Source: Gracilibacillus oryzae
Lineage (GTDB): Bacteria; Bacillota; Bacilli; Bacillales; Amphibacillaceae
Reading direction: 5' to 3'
Assembly (NCBI RefSeq): GCF_009498735.1
Contig: NZ_ML762433.1
Location: forward strand, 56,148 to 120,147
DNA length: 64,000 bases
Program-made: the position numbers and the translations under genes
Notes under the pieces: generated by a model
Seen by the model: only the letters and a program-made list of their open reading frames with translations
Database searches by the model: none
What the model was told of the DNA's origin: nothing
Part shown: piece by piece, positions 27,883-36,328 of the stretch
How the letters are laid out: each line of letters begins with the position of its first letter
How positions within the stretch are numbered: the first letter of the stretch is position 1

Positions 27883-28957
27883 TTAATTCGGCCTCCTTTT
27901 TTGATAACTGCAATGCATCCCATAAACCAAGTAAATACATGATTCCCATTGCACGGTCATATAACCCATAGCCCGGTCGGCAAACTTCATCCCAAATATG
28001 CCGGCCATGATCTGGTCTTACGTACCCTTGATAATCTATATCACAGTACGCTTTCATGATTCTATCTATCGGTAATGAACCATCTTTGGTTAAATGAGAT
28101 GTTTCGATAAAATCTCCATTCTCGAATAATTTGACATTTCGGATATGCGCAAAGTGGATTCGGTCTTGTAATTCATAAATCATTTCAACTATATCATTAT
28201 CTTCTCTTACACCTAATGCTCCGCTGCATAACGTAATACCATTATATTGACTATCTACTAACTTGGTAATTTGAATCAGCCTGTCTTTTGTTGTGACAAT
28301 ACGCGGTAAACCAAAGATCTCCCATGGCGGATCATCAGGATGTATTGCTAATTTGACGTCAAATTCTTCACAGACAGGAATAACACGCTCAAGAAAATAT
28401 TGAAGATTCGCCATCAGATCCTCTGTTGAAACATTCTGATATGCTTCAAATAGTTCTTTCAATGTCTCTAAACGTTCTGGTTCCCATCCTGGCATCGTGT
28501 ATTCCGGATTTGCTGCAATTTTACTGACAAGATCAAGCGGATCCATATTTTCAACTTTAGCTTTTTCATAGAATAAAGCTGTCGATTGATCAGGTAAAAC
28601 GCCAAATAAGTCAGTCCTGATCCAATCAAAAACTGGCATAAAATTATAACAAATTACTTTTACCCCAACTTTTGACAGGTTTTTTATTGTCTCTATATAG
28701 TTATCAATATAATAATCTCTGTCAGAATTTCCAAGTTTAATAGATTCATGAATGTTGACACTTTCTACAACATCTAAATGAAAGTGATAGCCATCTGCCA
28801 TTCGCTTCCATTCTTGAATCCGGTCCAATGTCCATACTTCTCCTGCCGGGATATCATGAAGTGCCCAAACTAATCCCTCTACACCAGGTATCTGGTTTAT
28901 TTGTGATAGTGATACACTATCATTGCCCTCACCAAACCACCTAAAAACCATCTTCAT
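27851..28957 (-). CDS. uxuA: Mannonate dehydratase
   Basis: 368 residues. UxuA-family TIM barrel that dehydrates D-mannonate to 2-keto-3-deoxygluconate. Family features: [12 protein letters not shown] near the start, [20 protein letters not shown] (metal-binding His/Asp), [16 protein letters not shown] and [11 protein letters not shown] near the C-terminus. AAGGGGGGAACAG lies before the ATG at 28957. It is 18 bp after the GH67 gene and overlaps the SDR gene. It continues the glucuronate branch of glucuronoxylan breakdown; the uronate isomerase that would feed it is not in this window. Confidence 0.95.
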   Translation of the reverse strand: MKMVFRWFGEGNDSVSLSQINQIPGVEGLVWALHDIPAGEVWTLDRIQEWKRMADGYHFHLDVVESVNIHESIKLGNSDRDYYIDNYIETIKNLSKVGVKVICYNFMPVFDWIRTDLFGVLPDQSTALFYEKAKVENMDPLDLVSKIAANPEYTMPGWEPERLETLKELFEAYQNVSTEDLMANLQYFLERVIPVCEEFDVKLAIHPDDPPWEIFGLPRIVTTKDRLIQITKLVDSQYNGITLCSGALGVREDNDIVEMIYELQDRIHFAHIRNVKLFENGDFIETSHLTKDGSLPIDRIMKAYCDIDYQGYVRPDHGRHIWDEVCRPGYGLYDRAMGIMYLLGLWDALQLSKKEAELNVTNSLELKG

Positions 28958-28975
28958 GCTGTTCCCCCCTCATAA

Positions 28976-31006
28976 TCAATAAAAAGTTCGTCCTTTTTCA
29001 TCAGGTATACCTGATTTTCGGTAAAAATACGTATTGATTTGATCACGCCATTCTCTAGCATTTCTGATCTGTAGTGCTAAACGTTCCCGAATATTGGTAT
29101 ATCTTAATGGGTCGATATTATCCTTCATCGTTTCCCATTGTTGGACTAATTGTTCTACCTGCTCATAACCTAAGAAATGAGTATCATAAATATGTTGGAT
29201 GACCGTTTTTCCACTTTTCAACGTATACTTGTATGGTACGTGGTGGAAAAATAATAGTAATTCATCAGGGCAGGAATCAAGATTGTTATATGTTGATTGA
29301 TTCGGCTCTTCGTATTGTGAAGTATAGCCAGTTCCTGTTTCTTTTGTTCTGTCTACACCTATCCCGTCACGGTCTGCAAAATGATAGGTTCCCCATCTTG
29401 AATATTCATATCCGTCAATATTGGGACCATAATGTGTATTAGGTGTCACCATCCAGCCAACACCAAGTGGTGCTGTATAGTTTTCATAGATTTCCCAAGA
29501 ATTCAACAACATATCTCCCAATACATTAACAACGTTTTCATTACTTGTAAATGTTTGTTGAATCCATTCATTTGCTATTGTTTCTGATGATAATTCTGGA
29601 TTCCATGTTAATCTTCCATATCCATATAAATTTGCTTGTGCTAAAGTATTCCCTGTCCAGTTTTCATCATTACCTATATTTGACACTGCAGCAATGCCAC
29701 TATATTTATAGGGATGAATACGACCTGCTACGATATCTTCAATTGTTGTACCTTTCCCTTTTATATACGTATCAAATTGTAACACTTCTTTCCATTGCGG
29801 AATGAGGTAGCATAAATCGCGTTGTTGACCTGTATATTCCTGGGCAACTTGAAATTCAATGATCTGGTTTGTTTTTTTCATTGCTCCAATTAAAGGGGAC
29901 ACAGGTTCACGGACTTGAAAATCCATTGGGCCATTTTTTATTTGTAAAATAACATTCTCATGGAATTTACCATCCAACGGTTTAAAATGATCATATGCGG
30001 CTCTTGCCCTGTCTGTACTTCTATCTCTCCAGTCTTGGACACAATTATAAACAAAACAGCGCCAAATTACTTTTCCTCCGTATGGAGCAAGTGCTTCAGC
30101 CAGCATATTCGATCCATCAGCATGGTCCCGATCATATGTGAACGGGCCAGGGCGATGTTCTGAATCCGCTTTAACAACAAATCCGCCGAAATCAGGAATG
30201 TAGTGACAGATCTCTTGAACTCTATCCTTCCACCATTGTTTCACATTGACATCTAATGGATCCGCTGTATCTAATCCATCAATTGCGATAGGACTTGCAA
30301 AATTAATACTCAGATAAAGGGTAATTCCATATGCCCTGAAAATATCAGCGATTTCTTTAATTTCAGGCAAATATTTTTTTGTTATAAAATAGGTTTCTTC
30401 TTTCCATACATTAACATTGTTTATGGAAATAGCATTAATACCAACAGAAGCTAAAAATCTTGCATAATCTTTAATTCTGGATTTGTCCTTGACTATTTTG
30501 CCATTTTCATAAAAAATGGAATTACCTGAATAACCTCTTTCAACACTTCCATCAAGGTTATCCCATTGATTTAACATCCGCAGACTGTTTTTGGGCTGAT
30601 CGAGGAGATTTAGTTTAGTAATATCATGGCCATGTTGCACTTCTCTTAATAGATGGTATACACCATACAACAATGCTTTATCTGATTTACCAGTAACAAG
30701 TAATTGATCGTTTTGATAGGAAATCAGGAAGCTTTCATCTGAAATATCTGCAAACTTGTGCTTCTGTTGTTTATCTACCAATTCACCTAACTCATCAATG
30801 ATACCGATTACAATTTTTGCATCATTACTAGTAGAATACGCTGGTTTAACTTGGAACATCTTTTCAATTGCAATTGTTAGTTCATTCTTAATTGATGTAG
30901 CGATACACGAATCATTTAGTATCGCTACTTCTTGCCACATATCCTTATTCTTACTCTCGACTGGATTGTATTGAAGCCACATGTTATACATTGTACTTGT
31001 TTTCAC
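28976..31006 (-). CDS. aguA: GH67 alpha-glucuronidase
   Basis: 676 residues, cytoplasmic, typical of Geobacillus-type AguA (about 679). It removes 4-O-methyl-D-glucuronate from the non-reducing end of imported aldouronic xylo-oligomers. Motifs: RMLNQWDN near residue 143, general acid E283 in [13 protein letters not shown], and the base-pair region [14 protein letters not shown] with the later [15 protein letters not shown] at 31006 with AAAGGAG 10 nt upstream is the likely start. It is the second gene of the unit, after its GntR regulator (19 bp gap) and before uxuA. Confidence 0.95.
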   Translation of the reverse strand: MKTSTMYNMWLQYNPVESKNKDMWQEVAILNDSCIATSIKNELTIAIEKMFQVKPAYSTSNDAKIVIGIIDELGELVDKQQKHKFADISDESFLISYQNDQLLVTGKSDKALLYGVYHLLREVQHGHDITKLNLLDQPKNSLRMLNQWDNLDGSVERGYSGNSIFYENGKIVKDKSRIKDYARFLASVGINAISINNVNVWKEETYFITKKYLPEIKEIADIFRAYGITLYLSINFASPIAIDGLDTADPLDVNVKQWWKDRVQEICHYIPDFGGFVVKADSEHRPGPFTYDRDHADGSNMLAEALAPYGGKVIWRCFVYNCVQDWRDRSTDRARAAYDHFKPLDGKFHENVILQIKNGPMDFQVREPVSPLIGAMKKTNQIIEFQVAQEYTGQQRDLCYLIPQWKEVLQFDTYIKGKGTTIEDIVAGRIHPYKYSGIAAVSNIGNDENWTGNTLAQANLYGYGRLTWNPELSSETIANEWIQQTFTSNENVVNVLGDMLLNSWEIYENYTAPLGVGWMVTPNTHYGPNIDGYEYSRWGTYHFADRDGIGVDRTKETGTGYTSQYEEPNQSTYNNLDSCPDELLLFFHHVPYKYTLKSGKTVIQHIYDTHFLGYEQVEQLVQQWETMKDNIDPLRYTNIRERLALQIRNAREWRDQINTYFYRKSGIPDEKGRTFY

Positions 31007-31025
31007 CTGTTCACAACTCCTTTTT

Positions 31026-31706
31026 TTAATATGTGAAAAAATTCGGATTATCTGCTTTTAATGCATCTTTTTCGATATCAACTAAGCGAAGATGTGCAAT
31101 TATTTCCTCTTCTGCTAAGTTAACATCATTGGAAGAAATAGCTTCAAAGATTCGCCGGTGTTGTGATACGATGATTTTCCAATCATGATTAACCGCAAGT
31201 CTTAATAGTCTTAATCGGTCAAACTGGATATTCATGCGTTTTACCATTTCCCATGTATGAAGTTTGTCGCACCCTTTATATAACAGGCGATGAAATTCAT
31301 CGTCTAATTCAAACAATCTTTGATATGAACCTTTTTCCAGGGAAAATTCTTGTAATGTTAAATTTGTTTCAACTTGTAACAATGCTTCTTCATCCATTGA
31401 ATTGGCTGCTTCACAAACAATCGCCTTTTCAATATTTTCGCGAACGAAGCGGCCTTCCTCCACAGCTTTTAAATCAATTTTAGTTACAATTGTTCCGATT
31501 TGTGGAAAAACACCTAATAGTCCTTCTTGATTAAGTTGTAAAAACGCCTCTCTTACAGGCGTTCTACTTACTTCTAATTTGTCGGATATTTCTTTTTCCG
31601 ATAATTTGGTGCCAGGTGAGATTTCACCATGCATTATCTGGTTCTTTATAATTTTGTAAACATAGTCTCTTGAAGAACCTTTTGTCCGTTGACCTTGTCC
31701 AACCAT
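31026..31706 (-). CDS. GntR-family regulator (FadR subfamily), probable uronate regulator
   Basis: 226 residues. N-terminal winged HTH (about 15-75; [28 protein letters not shown]) and a C-terminal all-helical FCD effector domain with the metal-type Asp/His pattern ([25 protein letters not shown]). It opens the gntR-aguA-uxuA-uxuB-xynB unit, as UxuR does in Geobacillus, so it probably represses the unit until a glucuronate derivative binds. A perfect ATACTAGTAT palindrome 20 bp upstream of its start is a plausible autoregulatory operator, and copies occur at two other xylan promoters in this window. Confidence 0.85.
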   Translation of the reverse strand: MVGQGQRTKGSSRDYVYKIIKNQIMHGEISPGTKLSEKEISDKLEVSRTPVREAFLQLNQEGLLGVFPQIGTIVTKIDLKAVEEGRFVRENIEKAIVCEAANSMDEEALLQVETNLTLQEFSLEKGSYQRLFELDDEFHRLLYKGCDKLHTWEMVKRMNIQFDRLRLLRLAVNHDWKIIVSQHRRIFEAISSNDVNLAEEEIIAHLRLVDIEKDALKADNPNFFTY

Positions 31707-31725
31707 TTCAACACCTCGATTCTTT

Positions 31726-31735
31726 ATACTAGTAT
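31726..31735. promoter_or_regulatory. ATACTAGTAT palindrome in the gntR promoter
   Basis: A 10-bp perfect palindrome 20 bp upstream of the gntR start. The identical 10-mer is at 3055-3064, and a 14-of-15 match of the extended motif ATACTAGTATGGTAG is at 10120-10134. Candidate GntR operator, by inference. Confidence 0.5.
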
Positions 31736-31801
31736 GGTAGTTAATATTATACGACGTTATGTAAATTATTTCAACTATAGAACAATAATTTTGGGCAGCA
31801 A

Positions 31802-32281
31802 TTAATTATAATTCCACAAAATCACCCATTTCTCGCCTTCCATTGTGACATATACCGGTTGCTGAATAGTAAAAGTGCCATATTTGCCTTGAAATGATTG
31901 GCTTACAGTATAATGATATACCTTCATTATTTCTCCAGATTCCTGACTCATACGCCATTTTGGTAATTCTTCTACAATGTTATAATTGAAATCAAACGTG
32001 CTCACACCCAAATTCTCTTTATACATATAAGTCCGTTCCTGAATATAATAATTTTTTTCAAATTTATCTTTCATCTGAGAATGAAATAACTCCCATGAGT
32101 TTGAATAGTCTCCTGCTTGTTCATAACTGTAAAACAGTTCCAAAGCACGTGCAGCTTTTTTTTCCGGATCAAATAAATTACTGAAAAAGAGAAATACCAG
32201 TACAATTATACTTATAGAAATTAATAAAAAGAGAATAGTTTTCAAATTGAAGAAACGATTTCTTTTATAATAATATCGCAT
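31802..32281 (-). CDS. Small membrane-anchored protein with NTF2-like outline, unknown function
   Basis: 159 residues. The short basic N-terminus is followed by one membrane helix (about 15-34, TILFLLISISIIVLVFLFF). An extracytoplasmic domain of about 120 residues follows, with an alpha-then-beta pattern (AARALELFYSYEQAGDYSNSWELFH, then strands ending EGEKWVILWNYN). This resembles membrane-bound NTF2/SnoaL-like domains; I do not recognise a named family. GGGGTGA lies before the ATG. It stands upstream of the gntR unit on the same strand with its own promoter region, and nothing ties it to xylan use. Confidence 0.7.
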   Translation of the reverse strand: MRYYYKRNRFFNLKTILFLLISISIIVLVFLFFSNLFDPEKKAARALELFYSYEQAGDYSNSWELFHSQMKDKFEKNYYIQERTYMYKENLGVSTFDFNYNIVEELPKWRMSQESGEIMKVYHYTVSQSFQGKYGTFTIQQPVYVTMEGEKWVILWNYN

Positions 32282-32395
32282 TTTTATTCACCCCAAAGAA
32301 AGAATCAAATACAAAAACCCTTTATTCAAGCATATTCAATGCTCATCCAAATTATTAATTACTTTTTTTACAAAAAAATTAATTCTTTTTACCTA

Positions 32396-32424
32396 TTGAA
32401 AACCCTTTCTAAATTTTATATACT
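32396..32424 (+). promoter_or_regulatory. Sigma-A type promoter of the candidate small RNA
   Basis: TTGAAA (32396-32401), a spacer of exactly 17 bp, then TATACT (32419-32424). Each hexamer is one base off consensus. Transcription would start near 32431. No coding gene follows on this strand before the terminator. Confidence 0.65.
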
Positions 32425-32430
32425 GTAAAC

Positions 32431-32563
32431 GGTTACAATAATAGTTGTTGTGTACATATACTGTTCATTCTCTCGTAGAGATGGGTGAATGTATGTACAG
32501 TATTTTGATTCAAAATAGATTGTCCCCCTTTGCATCCATATGAGAATATGGGTGCCTTTTTTT
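32431..32563 (+). ncRNA. Candidate small RNA, about 130 nt
   Basis: The segment starts 7 nt after a good promoter and ends at a classic terminator. Inside it ATACTGT (about 32457-32463) pairs with ACAGTAT (about 32486-32492). Within that, CATTC pairs with GAATG, and TCTC with GAGA, giving a stacked stem with internal loops. The intervening CAAAATAGATTGTCCCCCTTT is unpaired and C-rich, like seed regions of Gram-positive small RNAs. I see no open reading frame with a ribosome site. I do not recognise an RNA family; function unknown. Confidence 0.55.
32532..32563 (+). terminator. Terminator of the candidate small RNA
   Basis: GCATCCATAT (32532-32541), GAGA tetraloop, ATATGGGTGC (32546-32555), then C and seven T residues. 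Ten base pairs with one G-U. No upstream plus-strand gene explains it. Confidence 0.75.
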
Positions 32564-32573
32564 GATTAAATGA

Positions 32574-32607
32574 ACAAAAGCCATGATCGATTGATCATAG
32601 CTTTTGT
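32574..32607 (-). terminator. Terminator of the DoxX gene pair
   Basis: ACAAAAGC and GCTTTTGT flank an inner ATGATC/GATCAT stem (one mismatch between them). It lies 14 bp after the stop of the minus-strand DoxX gene. Confidence 0.65.
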
Positions 32608-32620
32608 TGTGGTATTATCT

Positions 32621-33139
32621 TTAATGAGCTTCTACTGGCTTTACATATGTTGGATTATTATTTTTCATATACATTTTTCTGATATAAGGAATCGCATATC
32701 GATCCAATCCAAATCTGCCGGCATTATATCCAGCTACAAGGATAAATAGTGTGAGCAAAATCATTTGACCATTTGTGCTTACTGTTCCACTAAACAAGAA
32801 GGCGAAGTTCATGATGATTCCCATTAATGCCGCGAAATTAGTAAACAATCCCAATATTAAAGCTATCCCTACTAACAGCTCTCCCCACATAACCAGGAAT
32901 GTAAAGATATCGGCTCCAGGTAATGCGACATTTTCCAGAAATGCTGCCCACCAGCCTTGTACTGCTGGATGATCACCAGTGGCTTTGCCAATCGCTCCCT
33001 GTATAAAACCTCCAGCATCAAAACCGCCGCCAGTAATTTTTCCCCAGCCTCCAACTACCCATTGATAACCAATATATACTCTAAGAAAAGTTAAAACTGC
33101 AGCAACAATACGGTTTTCTCTTAATAAATTTACAAACAT
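32621..33139 (-). CDS. DoxX-family membrane protein (copy 2)
   Basis: 172 residues with four predicted membrane helices and the DoxX outline (RVYIGYQWVVGGWGKITGGGFDAGGF, then MWGELLVGIALILGLFTNFAALMGIIMNFAFLFSG, split here by family convention). AGGAGAGATTG lies upstream of the ATG. In Bacillus, DoxX proteins (CatD, MhqP) are linked to thiol or quinone stress; the biochemical role is not settled. It is almost a copy of the gene 58 bp upstream; they clearly arose by tandem duplication and share a transcript. Confidence 0.88.
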   Translation of the reverse strand: MFVNLLRENRIVAAVLTFLRVYIGYQWVVGGWGKITGGGFDAGGFIQGAIGKATGDHPAVQGWWAAFLENVALPGADIFTFLVMWGELLVGIALILGLFTNFAALMGIIMNFAFLFSGTVSTNGQMILLTLFILVAGYNAGRFGLDRYAIPYIRKMYMKNNNPTYVKPVEAH

Positions 33140-33197
33140 GTCAATCTCTCCTTTTTAATTTTAATTTTTGTTCAACATTTCACATATTCAGATAAAA

Positions 33198-33716
33198 TTA
33201 ATGTGCCCCTGCTAACGTGTTTTTACGTTGACTTACTCTTTCTTTTACTTTTTCACGAAGAAATGGAATGACAAATCTGTCTAAACCAAATCTGCCGGCA
33301 TTATACCCTGCGACTAATAAGAAAGCTGTCAATAAAATCATTTGGCCATTTGTACTTACAGTTCCACTTAAAACAAATGCAAAGTTCATGATAATTCCCA
33401 TTAATGCGGCAAAATTTGTGAATATTCCTAAAATCAATGCAATCCCTACTAAAAATTCGCCCCACATTACAAGGAAGGTAAATATGTCTGCTCCTGGAAT
33501 AGCGACATTTTCCAGAAATGCTGCCCACCAGCCTTGTACTGCTGGGTGGTCACCAGATGCTTTTTCAACTGCTCCCTGTAAGAAACCACTTGCATCAAAT
33601 CCTCCACCAGTGATTTTACCCCAACCTCCTGTCATCCATTGATAGCCTAAATAAATACGAATAATTGCAAGAAAACCAGCGACGAACTTATTGGTTCTTA
33701 AAAACTCTACAAACAT
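33198..33716 (-). CDS. DoxX-family membrane protein (copy 1)
   Basis: 172 residues from the ATG at 33716. The ATG at 33725 touches the AAAGGAG ribosome site and is too close, and the chosen start gives MFVEFLRTNKF, aligned with MFVNLLRENRI of the downstream copy. Four membrane helices. The central stretch AVQGWWAAFLENVAIPGADI differs from the downstream copy at one residue. The C-terminal tails differ (KVKERVSQRKNTLAGAH here). First gene of a two-gene unit, divergent from the aldo/keto reductase gene. A role in redox or electrophile stress is inferred from the family only. Confidence 0.88.
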   Translation of the reverse strand: MFVEFLRTNKFVAGFLAIIRIYLGYQWMTGGWGKITGGGFDASGFLQGAVEKASGDHPAVQGWWAAFLENVAIPGADIFTFLVMWGEFLVGIALILGIFTNFAALMGIIMNFAFVLSGTVSTNGQMILLTAFLLVAGYNAGRFGLDRFVIPFLREKVKERVSQRKNTLAGAH

Positions 33717-33963
33717 GTAACTCATCTCCTTTTTATTTGTTCAATTATTCACAAATTGTTTTGTGTTTTGTTATCTTGTTTACACTTATATAATACCACG
33801 ATCTGATGATTTTGGAATAAGTTTGTTCACCATTTCACAATTTGTTCAATTTTATTTGTCTAAATTATGACAACGAGTTAAAATTTGGGTATGCTAGACC
33901 TATAGCGTTTTTATTTCAGGTTAAAATTCAATGCATTAATCTTAATCGAAAGAGGTGCCTAAC

Positions 33964-34887
33964 ATGAAGTATCGTCGTCTAGGAAAAACAAATCTTAATG
34001 TTTCTGTTGTAGGAATTGGAACATGGCAATTTGGCGGAGAATGGGGGAAAAATTTCACTCAGCAAGAAGTTGACGCTATTTTACATCAGGCAAAACATCA
34101 GGGAATTAATTTAATTGATACAGCAGAGTGTTATGGGGATCACTTATCTGAGCAGTTTATTGGTGATTATTTAAGTCGAAATGACCGTGAAGACTGGATA
34201 CTTGCAACAAAGTTCGGCCATCATTTTCACCGAAACTTTGAAAGGACTAGGCACTGGTCTGCAGAAGAAGTTGCAAAACAGTTAGATAGTTCCTTAAAAT
34301 CGTTGAAAACAGATTATATTGATTTGTATCAGGCACATTCTTGTACTGATGAAGAATTTAATAATGATGAGCTATGGACAATGCTAGACAAACAAAAGCA
34401 AGCAGGGAAAATTCGCCATCTGGCTATTTCTCTTGCAAGCAATGTGGAAAGTAATCAAACAGACAAAGCGACTGAAGTTGGTGCAGAAGCGATACAAGTT
34501 GTTTATAACCGTTTAGACAGATCCCCTGAAGATAAAATCTATCCATCTGCCATCAAACAAGATCTTGGTGTACTTGCCCGTGTACCGCTTGCCAGTGGTT
34601 ATTTAAGCGGCAAATATAAGCCAGGCGCTACATTCACCAGCAATGATGTTCGCTCACGCCATGACCGCATTGAAACGGAACGAACACTTAAGTTAGTTGA
34701 AGAAATTGCTTATCACGAAGTTCCAGAGGGATTGGATATGGCAAGCTGGGCATTAGCATGGTGTTTAAGACACAATGCTGTCACTACTGTTATCCCTGGT
34801 TGTAAAAATGAACAGCAAGTTATCTCAAATGCAAAAGCCGCAGATTTGGATATGGTATCAATAGAGCACCCACAAAATTTGAGTTAA
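33964..34887 (+). CDS. Aldo/keto reductase
   Basis: 307 residues from the ATG at 33964, which has AAAGAGGTG 6 nt upstream; the GTG at 33955 lies inside that site. A TIM-barrel NADPH-dependent reductase with FLIDTAEC-Y type catalytic Asp/Tyr (LIDTAECYGDHLSEQ), Lys (LATKFGHHF), the His region (IDLYQAHSC) and cofactor motifs near the end (TVIPGCKNEQQVISN). It resembles Bacillus YhdN/IolS general stress reductases. It is divergent from the DoxX pair, whose family is often linked to electrophile stress, and is followed 78 bp later by an NTF2-like gene. The substrate cannot be read from sequence. Confidence 0.9.
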   Translation: MKYRRLGKTNLNVSVVGIGTWQFGGEWGKNFTQQEVDAILHQAKHQGINLIDTAECYGDHLSEQFIGDYLSRNDREDWILATKFGHHFHRNFERTRHWSAEEVAKQLDSSLKSLKTDYIDLYQAHSCTDEEFNNDELWTMLDKQKQAGKIRHLAISLASNVESNQTDKATEVGAEAIQVVYNRLDRSPEDKIYPSAIKQDLGVLARVPLASGYLSGKYKPGATFTSNDVRSRHDRIETERTLKLVEEIAYHEVPEGLDMASWALAWCLRHNAVTTVIPGCKNEQQVISNAKAADLDMVSIEHPQNLS

Positions 34888-34965
34888 TTGATTTTTAGTC
34901 TTGAGGTGGTTAACCTGCTTCAAGGCTGCATTTTAATAGATATTAAGCTGAAGGGGGGGAATATA

Positions 34966-35337
34966 ATGGAAAATTTAAAAGAACATTTGAGAGAATTAGA
35001 GGAAAGCCATATCCATATGGAAGTCCGAATAGATCATGGAAAACTTGCGGAAATTCTTGCAGATGATTTTTTTGAAATCGGGTCATCCGGTTATATGAGC
35101 AATAAGGAGGAATGCCTTAATCATGGTGTTGTATTAACGGAGATGGAATTGTTCAATTTTGAAATTTTCCCATTGGCAACAGATGTTGTTTTAACAACTT
35201 ATTATATTGTGGACAAAACAAGGAAGCGTAACACCCTTCGCAGTTCGATATGGAAGTTTATTGATGAGAGGTGGCAATTGTATTTTCATCAAGGGACCAT
35301 CACCCCGTTAGAGCTGAGTGAAATCCTAGTTAAATAA
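34966..35337 (+). CDS. DUF4440 / NTF2-like protein
   Basis: 123 residues from the ATG at 34966, chosen because AAGGGGGGAA precedes it; the longer frame from 34888 has no ribosome site. An N-terminal helix (MENLKEHLRELEESHIHMEV) leads into a cone-shaped alpha+beta fold with LADDFFEIGSSGYMSNKEEC and SIWKFIDERWQLYFHQGT, the DUF4440 pattern. Proteins of this fold can be small enzymes or binding proteins; no specific role is visible. It probably shares a transcript with the aldo/keto reductase. Confidence 0.82.
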   Translation: MENLKEHLRELEESHIHMEVRIDHGKLAEILADDFFEIGSSGYMSNKEECLNHGVVLTEMELFNFEIFPLATDVVLTTYYIVDKTRKRNTLRSSIWKFIDERWQLYFHQGTITPLELSEILVK

Positions 35338-35446
35338 ATAGTATAGGTGCGGGAATGAACTTCTTCACGCAATTCATGAGTGGGCTTTTCCTCACTCCTC
35401 CTGCCTCTGGCTCTTTCTGATGTTTAAACTGCTTTTATTTCTCCAT

Positions 35447-35487
35447 AAAAAAAGCTGTTAAAATTTACGAAGGTAACTTTTAACAGC
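35447..35487 (-). terminator. Terminator of the DUF993 cluster
   Basis: GCTGTTAAAA (35454-35463) pairs with TTTTAACAGC (35478-35487). On the minus strand it is followed by seven T residues. It lies 23 bp after the last gene of the cluster. Confidence 0.75.
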
Positions 35488-35509
35488 CTTTCAGACAATC
35501 CATCATCAT

Positions 35510-36328
35510 TTATACATGTTTAGCAAAATTTTGTTTAACTTCTTCTAATACCTCATCTCCATTACGTTCCCATAATAGCTTGTTGATGATCTCCACTTCG
35601 ATCGGACCATGATATCCGGCTTCTTCGACAGCTTTTCTCATCCGGTTAATTTCAATCACGCCTTCTCCCATCATGGCACGGCCGGCAAACATATCTGGCA
35701 TTGGCACCTTCCAGTCTGAAACATGAAATCCTAATATTCTGCCTTTCGCACGCTCAATTTCATGATACAAGTTAGGATCCCACCAGACATGATAAACATC
35801 CACAACAACTCCTACTTCACCAGGAGAGTAATTCTCAGCAATTGTGTTTGCTTGTTCCATTGTGTTAATAACAGATCGATCAGCGGCAAACATCGGGTGA
35901 AGCGGTTCAATCGCAAGCTTTACCCCATAATCCTTTGCATATGGAACAAGCTGATCAATCCCTTCTGCTACCTGCTGTCTGGCAGTATCAATGTCACGGT
36001 CAGCACTTGGTCCGCAAACTAACACGAGAGTATCTGTTCCAAGTTCTGCCGCTTCTTCAATGGCACGTTTATTATCATCAATTCTTTCTGCACGTTCCTT
36101 GGCAGTTGCTGCCGGAAACATACCTCCACGGCAAATACTTGACACTTTCAGACCAGAATCCTGGATCAATTTTTTACTCTGTTCCAAACCGATTTCTTGT
36201 ATTTTATGTCTCCAAACAGAAATCCATGGTACATCATGACGCTGGCAGCCATCAACAGCTTCCTTTAAACTCCACTGATCCAAAGTTATTTGATTCAAAC
36301 TTAAACGGCTTAGTAACTCGTCAGACAT
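35510..36328 (-). CDS. Sugar phosphate isomerase/epimerase-like TIM barrel protein
   Basis: 272 residues of the xylose-isomerase-like TIM barrel superfamily (AP endonuclease 2 / IolE / IolI type). Metal-binding residues are visible in VKLAIEPLHPMF (Glu), VGVVVDVYHVWWD (Asp/His), GFHVSDWK (His) and GPIEVEIIN (Glu). Such proteins isomerise, epimerise or dehydrate keto-sugars and inositols. Its ATG overlaps the stop of the DUF993 gene (TAATG), so the two are translationally coupled. It is third in a unit with a Gfo/Idh/MocA dehydrogenase. The actual sugar is unknown. Confidence 0.87.
   Translation of the reverse strand: MSDELLSRLSLNQITLDQWSLKEAVDGCQRHDVPWISVWRHKIQEIGLEQSKKLIQDSGLKVSSICRGGMFPAATAKERAERIDDNKRAIEEAAELGTDTLVLVCGPSADRDIDTARQQVAEGIDQLVPYAKDYGVKLAIEPLHPMFAADRSVINTMEQANTIAENYSPGEVGVVVDVYHVWWDPNLYHEIERAKGRILGFHVSDWKVPMPDMFAGRAMMGEGVIEINRMRKAVEEAGYHGPIEVEIINKLLWERNGDEVLEEVKQNFAKHV

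Larger units (their letters stand above)
32282..32620. other. Non-coding region carrying a candidate small RNA and two terminators
   Basis: 339 bp without a protein gene. It holds a plus-strand promoter (32396-32424), a structured segment ending at a canonical terminator (32532-32563), and the minus-strand terminator of the DoxX gene (32574-32607). See those entries. Confidence 0.6.

Noticed and set aside
32282..32620. T-box or known riboswitch in the region of the candidate small RNA
   Set aside because: No T-box sequence (AGGGTGG) or recognisable aptamer and no downstream gene on that strand.
33726..33963. Possible Rex-type redox operator (TTGTTCACC...TTTCACAA) between DoxX and the aldo/keto reductase
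   Set aside because: Only one arm matches TTCACAA; the other does not, so the site is not supported.
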